DNA of 64,000 nucleotides from Trachythela sp. YZ-2020 (Eukaryota > Cnidaria > Anthozoa > Malacalcyonacea > Clavulariidae), in contig JADLSH010000282.1 in assembly GCA_016169945.1 (NCBI GenBank), positions 2,311,001-2,375,000 of the forward strand. Reading direction: 5' to 3'. A model generated the notes under the pieces. That model did no database searches. It worked only from the letters and a program-made list of their open reading frames with translations, and had not been told where the DNA came from. Made by a program: the position numbers and the translations under genes. Numbering within the stretch: the first letter of the stretch is position 1; each line of letters opens with the position of its first letter. Positions 56,554 through 64,000 of this stretch are shown piece by piece.

Positions 56554-58240
56554 GCCTGGCAGTGTGTTGGCCGATATTGTTATCTCGGTTGAAGGAATTA
56601 TGACACAATGTATTGCAGACACATTGAGGGTTGCAGTTCAATCTGGAAATATTGGAGGAATAAGGGTCGAAATTGATCCAGGTATATGGTTTATAAGCGA
56701 TGGAAATATTTAACGTATTTATTGTAATTCAAAATTAGTAGTAGTAGTTATAGAGATTCCTGTTTTTCTAGTGGATAGTAATTCTGGTTTTAGTACAGCG
56801 ACGATTGTGGCTTGAAAGGCCAATATACGGGGCCAACAGGCCTCTTGCACTGAACGCAGATAAAACATATGGTGGTCTGTCTGCTTGGCTTCGGGCCTTC
56901 CTCCTCTGTCTCCTTACCTCGTTGAGCAAGTGTATCTTCGAACTTGGGGAGATCTTTCTGCACTGTTTGTCTCCGGTTCAGTCTCTCTGTGGCAATGGTT
57001 TCGCAGGTGTTGGATCAATGTTCAAGTCCTTCAGGTCACCCTTTTCAGACCTCTTTGAAGCTCAGCTGGGTCTGCTTGTGCGTCGTTGTCCTGTGTCAAT
57101 TCTCCGTAGAGGAGATCTTTGGGGATGCGACCATCGTCCATGCGCTTAAGCCAGTGCAGAGTGTACATACTGGGATTCCTGCTCATTCTTGGACAATGGT
57201 ATTTGGAATTTTGTTCTGCCATGTGATGTGTTATGTTAAGGATCAATTGTTTGGTGACGAATCCACATCTTGACCATGATCTGTGTTCCTTCAGATTGAT
57301 GGCGAGTCAATAATTTAAGAAAATTATTTCCTAAGACATATCAAGAAGCTGGGAACAATTCCTAAACTTATTGTATTTAACACATTCATTTTTGCTTAGC
57401 TCTACCACCAAACGAAGACATAGCGAAATCTTCAAGACCTTTCCTTACCCCTGTGACATCTACCCCGTCGGGAGCTTCAACTATCAAGCCGGCGTGGTGC
57501 CCAAATTCGAATCCTAGTACCAAGGCATCTACATTAACACCCATAGCTTCAAGAATATCCTGTATTATTGCTACAAATACCTTTTTTCCTGCGCTAAAAC
57601 TATCATCTATACCATCTGTTCAACGACATCTACATCATATTTTCGAGTAGATCTGTCACATAAAAAATTCCGTCATCGTTCTTAACCAAAACTACAATCT
57701 ACACCGCGCCATAATCTGCACTCACTGCTACACTTAGATCTACAGCGACAAGTTCTCCCTCTCTTATTGCTGCAACTACCATTTTCCTCCTGGTTAAAAC
57801 TACCACCCTCGGCACACGGGCAATTCCACCATCCATTTCCTGAAAATCTGTCACACCAACAATTCCACCATCCATTTCGAGCAATTCTGTCCCACGAACA
57901 ATTCTACGATCATTTTGAGGTAAATCTGTCAAAACATCAATTTCACCAACCATTTGCAGTAAATCTGTTACACCATCAATTCCACCATCCATTTCCAGTA
58001 AATCTGTCGCACCAACAATTCCACCATCCTTTTCGAATAAGTCTGTCACACCAACAATTCCACCTACAATTTCCAGTAAATCTGTCACATCAACAATTTC
58101 ACCATCCATTTCCTGTAAATCTGTCACACCAACAATTCCGCCATCTTTTTCCAGTAAATCTGTCACACCAACAATTCCACCAACCATTTCCAGTAAATCT
58201 GTCACACCAACATATTCAACCATCCATTTTAAGTAAATCT
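56554..58240 (+). pseudogene. Broken paralogue of the SEA-mucin gene
   Basis: The exon at 56,554-56,681 (128 bp) equals mucin exon 3 in length, phase and sequence (PGSVLADIVISVEG). The next exon begins at 57,400 after TTTGCTTAG and runs in frame through SRPFLTPVTSTPSGA, but meets TAG near 57,650. The Thr/Ser/Pro repeats continue degenerate to about 58,240 with at least two in-frame TGA codons. The repeat number is much smaller than in the intact gene and the first SEA exons are not found. Non-functional duplicate. Confidence 0.8.
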
Positions 58241-58329
58241 GTCACCATAAGCAAAACGGCACCCACCGCGACAATGACATCGGCACCGTCCATTTCGAGT
58301 AGTATTCACCCTCACCTACATGCATAATT

Positions 58330-59229
58330 TGGACTTCAATAATTACAGCTATGCCACCAAGTATGAAATCGCTGCGCCAGGCGTGTGATGGGAACGTTGG
58401 TAAACTTTATTCGTAGTTCGAAAAAAAATCAATTTTCCATTCGTATTCTTCCATCGCAAAGTACCAATGTAGGAAAGCAATCAACTATTGGATATAGAAG
58501 GCAGGACAAGAAGAGTGTTTGAAAATATTGACAATAAAAATGGAAATATCTTAAACCCAATATATGGAATAAAGAAAACCCATAAATTTAAGAGGAAAAT
58601 TAATTGGGCAAAGACTTCCAGAAAAATTTCAGTGTTAATAATTGATATTTACCGTTTTGAAAATTTCTTTTAAGAAAAAGGTGTTTCCCATTTGAAAATT
58701 GATATCGATTATTTAAAGGTGTGATGTAAAGTCCCAATGTAAACAAACCGGCAACGTCCGTTTGTTTACATTTTAAACATGCTATATTTAAAAATTTATG
58801 ATGTGTTCTGGTTCGCTATGCTTTAAATAAATACAGATTCGAGTTTCTGATTTAGAAGATGTCGAATTTCAGTCGAAACAACGCTAAATTTGGGCATTGT
58901 TTACATCGCGGGACCCCCATAGCACATGCGCAGAACGGACTTTACATGGTCTTTAAACTCCACGATTCTAGGTTGTTAACTGCCTCAAGTAAAGATGAAA
59001 AGTAAATTATATGTTTGTAAAGTGGTCTTAGACAAGAAAATAATAGGATATCATTTCCATGTACTAAATCGTGAACTGCATATGTACCGTTACCATGGTA
59101 ACATAGAAACGCTCCCAACAGTCTGATTAAGGGCGCTTGCTAGGGACAGAATAGCAAAAGAAGTGAAGAATAGAAAAACATATAATCAAGTTTAAATAAG
59201 CTATATAATACCTGCAGCTATATAATACC
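58330..59229. other. Non-coding gap
   Basis: A short Lys-rich frame at 58,488-58,673 has no recognisable feature. Confidence 0.4.
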
Positions 59230-59600
59230 TGCAGGACCTGACGCTAATGTTAGCCAGGCAGAGAAGTGAAGCAAAACATGGCGGATTTTGCCATTTTCTG
59301 AAGCAATAACGACGCCACTGGTTACTTTTGCTAATGGTAATTACCACTCACCAGGGCTCGTTTTGAGCCCGCTACAACCTTCATCCCCCACCCCTGGTTT
59401 TGTAAAATTATTTTAGCTTTTTATAATTTACAGTAAGGTCTCGTTTCTTCGACTTTTCCATGTATTTTTTCAACTTTCGACCATTTGTTCAAAAATGTGG
59501 AAGTCGTACACGTTATTCCAGTCGGTAAAAGACAACAAACGAATATTTAAACCTCGAGAAATATGGCCGAGGACGATATTTGAAGCCAGTATAGGTAAGA
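59230..59600 (+). repeat. Promoter and 5' exon block E, copy 2
   Basis: It matches 30,670-31,030: AAAACATGGCGGATTTTG (YY1-like, 59,273-59,290), the exon-like stretch and a GTAAGAG donor at 59,595. Block S follows 660 bases later, which suggests E and S are successive 5' exons of one gene. Confidence 0.7.
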
Positions 59601-60014
59601 GACGAACGTTTTCAGTATTACCTCGAGAATTTCACAGTTCAAATGGTGCAAAATTGGCAGGCAAAACGATAATATACACCCAATTTGTTAAGAAAACACC
59701 CTTCTTGTACAGTATAATGCATTATTGCAGCAAACAGCGACCTGTGTATATCACAATTTGGTTGTAGAATCCAACCAAAATATCGCGCTATATTAAAACT
59801 ACAGTTTCCCCTTAAGGCAAAAAAGGTTGAAATTCCACATACTTTTTAATCATATCATAGAATCAACCAACCACAATGCATTATTTGCTTAGGGTAAAAT
59901 CATGGTTTTATCAAAACCAGCACGAGACTAGTTTGTCTATAATGCCATGTTTATAATGCGATCCTAACGTTAACGGTATTTTGACATAAAATATTATGGA
60001 CAAAGTGCATCTAT

Positions 60015-60062
60015 TACTGTATATATATAAATATATGTATATATATATATATATATATATTA
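60015..60062. repeat. TA microsatellite
   Basis: An AT/TA run interrupted by 'aaatatatg'. Confidence 0.9.
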
Positions 60063-60260
60063 AAAATGGGCAGAGTGCACATATTTTAAATAATAAACTG
60101 CGAAAAACTACAATGGCTATTAAAAAGGAAAAGAAAAGTTTACGTACACATTTTTTAATCATTTCCATATAAGGTTTTTGAAAGGAAATATCCGTTGTTT
60201 AACACAGCGCGAGCATAATACTCAAGTTTTTAATTTTTTGTTTTTCCTATCTGACTTTAA

Positions 60261-60735
60261 AAGCAAGATACCAGTTTTCCACCAGTCTAGAAACTGCCCA
60301 ATGTTTGATAAATGTCGTTTTGTGGTCGTTTCAAACTTTAACACGAATCTCAGTTTGTTAATTCAAGCGTAAAGAAAACTTTTCTTACATATAAATCAGA
60401 GTGAAATTTATGCTGTAAATTCAGACAAATGTCCTAGTATTTTTTCTCGATATGCAACGATTTTTGCTAGGACTTGTTGCTTTCATTCTGACAAGTAAGT
60501 GATTTAAAATATATAACATCACATACATCATTATAAGGCCTTGAGCAATAGAGAATTAAGATTGAAATGGATGCTCTCTGTATACAGGATTTTTCCACTT
60601 TCCATGTCCAGGTTTATACACTTGTAAAGTAAATGAACCATCATAATTATATATTTTACATTTCATTATCTAATTTTAACAACGAAAATGATAAAATAGA
60701 CATATGTAAAGTACGAGCAGTGAGTACTTAGAAGC
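60261..60735 (+). repeat. Signal-exon block S, copy 2
   Basis: Second copy of 26,221-26,695, same strand; substitutions are scattered across UTR and intron while the signal-peptide codons are nearly unchanged. Confidence 0.85.
60452..60494 (+). CDS. First coding exon: signal peptide (copy 2)
   Basis: It encodes the same 14 residues as 26,420-26,462 and ends at an identical phase-1 GTAAGT donor. No downstream coding exon was recognised before the window ends. Confidence 0.65.
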
Positions 60736-61339
60736 AGGGCCGTAGCGAAGGGATGTCGATTGCATGGTGGCGGCGCGTTGAAGGCCGACTTGCCGAGTGA
60801 TAATAATATAATTTGCCGAGTTTCTCAAATTTCCAACACCCGTTTTAATTTGACCTTACTTGCCATAAATTAGCAGCGTACGTGAAGGGAGGTGGAAATT
60901 GTTTCGAAGAAGAGAACAATAAGCAGCAGCATAGGCAGAGTTTAAACAGCGTAACTAGGATAACTTACTCAATCAACGAAGCAGTTTAATTTTGTTTAAG
61001 CAGTTTAATGTTGTTTGATCAACGAAAACAGAGCATGGAAACGTCAGAGTATCTTGACATCCGAGACATTCTAGCCACATTAATTCTGGATCGATCTGTA
61101 TAGTAATATAATTTATTTTTTCAATGCTTTTGTCTTGTATTTTTGGGATACATGTATTTCACTTTATGATCACATTGGCATTTTTTGTGACCCTCCTTCC
61201 TTTTCGTTCTATGATTTTCACGACCCTCCCTTTTGAAGGGCTCAAAATCTTATGACCCTCCCCTGTTTTTCACCTCCCCTCCCCCCTGTCAATTTATGGC
61301 AAGTCCCTTAGGTCATATGGTGTGGTAATTTGGATTAAC
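60736..61339. other. Non-coding gap
   Basis: It begins with CAGGGCCGTAGCGAAGGG, a hAT-like start, but no matching second end was found. The rest is unremarkable. Confidence 0.35.
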
Positions 61340-61627
61340 CATAGTTAATATAGAGATAACATGGTTAGGAAACTCGTCTTTCGCTTTTGTTCTATGTTTT
61401 TGTTTGCATTTCTGCACGGTCACGGTTAGCGAATATATTGTAGATTTATGAATCGACCAATATTAATGTTTGGGCTTAATCTCCAAACCGTGTTTCTGAA
61501 ATATTAATGAATGTAAAACAAAAGATTTGTGCTCGGTCAGGTACCGTTCAACATAAATCCCATTCAATTGTTAGCTGCTTTGTAATTTGACGAGTTTCCT
61601 AACCATGTTATCTCTATATTAACTATG
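61340..61627. mobile_element. 288-bp MITE with perfect 39-bp TIRs
   Basis: CATAGTTAATATAGAGATAA through GGAAACTCGTC (61,340-61,378) is exactly inverted at 61,589-61,627. TTAA lies within a few bases of both ends, so a TTAA-targeting family is possible. The perfect arms suggest recent activity. Confidence 0.88.
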
Positions 61628-61898
61628 CATTAACAACGTTGTATATGAGATATTAGGATACAGTATCCAGTACATCCAGGAATTAATTAGCTTAGTAACT
61701 AGCTTAGTTATCTCACGAGAAGAAGGATTTTCAAATCTTAAAAGACAAATGTACATAGCATCATTTAAAACATAACAAAATGTTGAAATGTTGAAACACT
61801 AAAACCTAGCTTTAAAATACTAATTTCTAAAAATCTCTTTCGACACACGTTATATTAATTGGCAGTTTACTAGTTTCGTCGTTAGACATCTTCAGAAT

Positions 61899-62202
61899 CC
61901 GCCATTTTGTTTCTACGGCTATACTTCATGTAGCTATACTTATTTGTGTCTGGAACTTCCATTATTAATACCATTTCCCTTCGTATTACATCAGAGGAGG
62001 TTGGACAGCTGTCACGTGAATTTCTCGACCAATGAAATCGCGCTATTTTTCCATCGTGTTTGTGAAGATTTTAGGCTGCCTAATTTGCATTGGGCGCAGA
62101 AACACTTGAAAAATACATACTAATATTTTAAAAATTCTATAAAAAAGCAAGCGTGGCCTTAATATTATACAAGAACTTGTGGTATCTGTAAAAATTTCTA
62201 AG
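61899..62202 (+). promoter_or_regulatory. Promoter-like region and possible 5' exon
   Basis: In order: CCGCCATTTTG (YY1 on minus, 61,899-61,909), an E-box CACGTG at 62,013-62,018, CCAAT at 62,029-62,033, a TATAAAAAAG-like box near 62,138, then a strong donor AAG|GTAAGTATT at 62,203. The downstream gene was not identified. Confidence 0.45.
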
Positions 62203-62209
62203 GTAAGTA

Positions 62210-63680
62210 TTATTGTTTAAACTTATTTTGATGATTAAAGTTCGTCGTGTCATCGCAACGTGATGACTCGAGGCCGCGTCTGTTTACAAATTTCAAGCTA
62301 AAATATCTGGAATTCCCATGGTTCGATTTTCGTAATTTTTGCAAAAAAATCAAGATAAATGTATGTACTAAAAATCTGCTGGAGGGATCCCGGGGATCCC
62401 CCGGCAGTTTTCGAGATATTAGGCATTGAAGTGACCATAGTCATTTCGACGTTGCCAAAATGGCATCTAATAGGTTAGGAAGATATTGCGCCACCAAAGC
62501 TTGTTTTTCCCAATGAATCTTGAAACTTCTTTAATATATAAAGGAGCGTTATTCTTTAGAGTAAGCGTTAAAGTACTTTTGAATGATTTAGGAGAGTTAG
62601 GAGTTATTTGCGTGTTGTTTAGAGATTTTATATCTGGGCTAGTGTCTAGCTCTGTCTGCAGTTTTGTTGTCTGACGGCCCACTCGACTCGCAAATATCGA
62701 ATATTTTGTCATTGTTATTCAATTTTTTCCCTGGAATGCATCCATGCTATTTCAATAACTATTGATCTACCTATGTGAGCAGTATCTTGTAAGGTAAACG
62801 TTATTTTGATCTTTTATGTAGGCTGTACGTTGTCATATTGTATTAATCCGATGCCATTTCTCAATTTCCGTCAACAATCTTTGAAGTTGAACATCTCGAA
62901 TTTCCACAATTGACGCAGTGATTGCTCGTATTTTTCTGAAGAAGTGGACTTTACTGTTTAAAATAAGTGCTGAGTTTTAGAAGAAAATTTTAGAAGTAAA
63001 ATTTTAGAAGTAAAATTTGTTGTTTATTTACAGATTTGTATTTTGGTTTGAATTCAGTCATTGTATTGTTAATTTGCCTTCTTGGTGAATATTTGCTTTC
63101 TATAATATTTCTTTATATAATAATAATAACATTTTATGCATGTGCTACGTATTTTCAATAAAAATGGAACTGTTATTACTGTAAAGTTTGTTTTGTCTAC
63201 ATTTCAACAGTAATTTCTGTTGCAAAAGGTTTGACAACCCCAATATGGGGGTTTTCAGTAGTCACAATGTGCTATTGGGATAAATAAATAACTAAATACA
63301 TATTAAAAGTCGAATTCTTTGATGCCAGCAGAATCAATCTGGCCAATAAATATTTAGTTAACTGTCTGTACTAACACCCCTCACTAGTTGCACAATGTAC
63401 ATTACAAATACAGACGATCCAGGCAGTGCCAGTGGGGCAGCTTATGAAACCATTTACTTAAGTATATACTAGAAATACGTGCAACATTGAACAAAGTGTC
63501 CACAAATACATATAGAATTTTCAACACATGAACATTTATATTGACCACAAGATCAGTTGATCACACGCAGCCTTTGAGATTTCTGCACAAATAAATCCAT
63601 TAAACGGACTCAAAGAGCCTTGTTATACATCGATACACAAACACTAAACACATCCATAATTATGGCATTGAGTCTCTGTA
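62210..63680. other. Mostly non-coding
   Basis: A polar 81-residue minus frame at 62,467-62,712 has no recognised feature. AATAAA-type signals occur near 63,160. Confidence 0.35.
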
Positions 63681-63689
63681 TAAATAGCG

Positions 63690-64000
63690 TCCATTTTCGC
63701 AGAATTTGCTATGGCCAGAGATGTTCTAACTCAACATCTAACTCTCTTGACTCATTAACTATATCTGAATCCGACGTTCAGTCTTTGTTGTTCAATTTGT
63801 CACCCTCTAAGGCTACTGGTCCTGACGGTATACCAGCTTATATTCTAAAGCGATGTTCTGAAGTAATCGCCACGTCTTTGACTGCTCTCTTTGAGCTATC
63901 TCTTCAGCAGGGTGTTTTCCCTTCTGAATGGAAATCTGCTAATGTCGTTCCCATACCCAAGAAAGGCGACGCTCATGACGCCACTAACTACAGACCAATT
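63690..64000 (+). mobile_element. LINE reverse transcriptase, N-terminal part, cut by the right edge
   Basis: One open plus frame runs from about 63,690 to the last base: SNSLDSLTISESDVQSL, SKATGPDGIPAYILK, FPSEWKSANVVPIPKKGD and NYRPI. These are the conserved first blocks (motifs 0-1) of jockey/CR1-type reverse transcriptases. The catalytic motifs lie beyond the window. No stop is visible in the 310 bases seen. Confidence 0.88.

Noticed and set aside
57699..58327. Long frames on both strands over the degenerate mucin repeats
   Set aside because: They are shadows of the 39-bp repeat in the pseudogene, out of phase with the exon at 57,400.
60736..61339. hAT element beginning CAGGGCCGTAGCG
   Set aside because: No inverted second end or target duplication could be found.

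Overview
This window is AT-rich nuclear DNA from an invertebrate animal, most likely a cnidarian and perhaps an anthozoan. That placement is an inference: spliced genes with GT-AG introns, a SEA-domain mucin, and CR1/L2-type LINEs, Penelope-like and P-like elements of a kind common in cnidarians. No marker gene in the window fixes the species. Nearly everything recognisable is a transposable element, and many are nested. No rRNA, tRNA or CRISPR array was seen.

1-4,500 (minus strand): a CR1/L2-type LINE runs off the left edge (endonuclease domain, preceded by a leader ORF with a CCCH zinc finger). A Penelope-like element abuts it (reverse transcriptase, then GIY-YIG endonuclease). Upstream of that element lie a hammerhead ribozyme and a second, partial Penelope tail, which is the tandem pseudo-LTR layout of this class.

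4,540-21,650: two related P-like DNA transposons (P1, 4,677-11,104; P2, 15,143-21,086) dominate. Each has about 35-bp TIRs, 7-bp target duplications, a THAP transposase gene of three exons on the minus strand and a second C2H2-finger gene on the plus strand. P1 split the 3' end of a LINE. P2 split, in frame, a minus-strand gene with a RING-like finger and a probable cysteine protease. Several MITEs sit in the transposase introns. Between P1 and P2 are a 13-bp two-letter tandem array and a LINE remnant.

21,800-25,930 (minus): a nearly complete two-ORF CR1-type LINE, broken by a few stops and frameshifts.

26,200-44,813 (plus): remains of a secreted-protein gene cluster. A signal-peptide exon at 26,420 has a possible Cys-rich partner exon at 29,167. 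A promoter and 5' exon block lies at 30,670-31,030. A four-exon SEA-mucin gene (41,744-44,813) has fully consistent intron phases. Between them are MITEs with clear target duplications, large inverted arms, a DIRS-like reverse transcriptase fragment, minisatellites and a LINE inserted in a minisatellite.

44,814-64,000: mostly non-coding. It holds an inverted-repeat-bounded segment with a two-exon micro-gene, a 16-bp minisatellite behind a promoter-like region, dead LINE copies and a HECT-domain fragment. It also holds a broken paralogue of the SEA-mucin gene (56,554-58,240) and second copies of the 5' exon block (59,230-59,600) and the signal exon (60,261-60,735). The paired blocks suggest a tandem array of one gene family torn apart by transposons. 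A LINE reverse transcriptase enters at the right edge.
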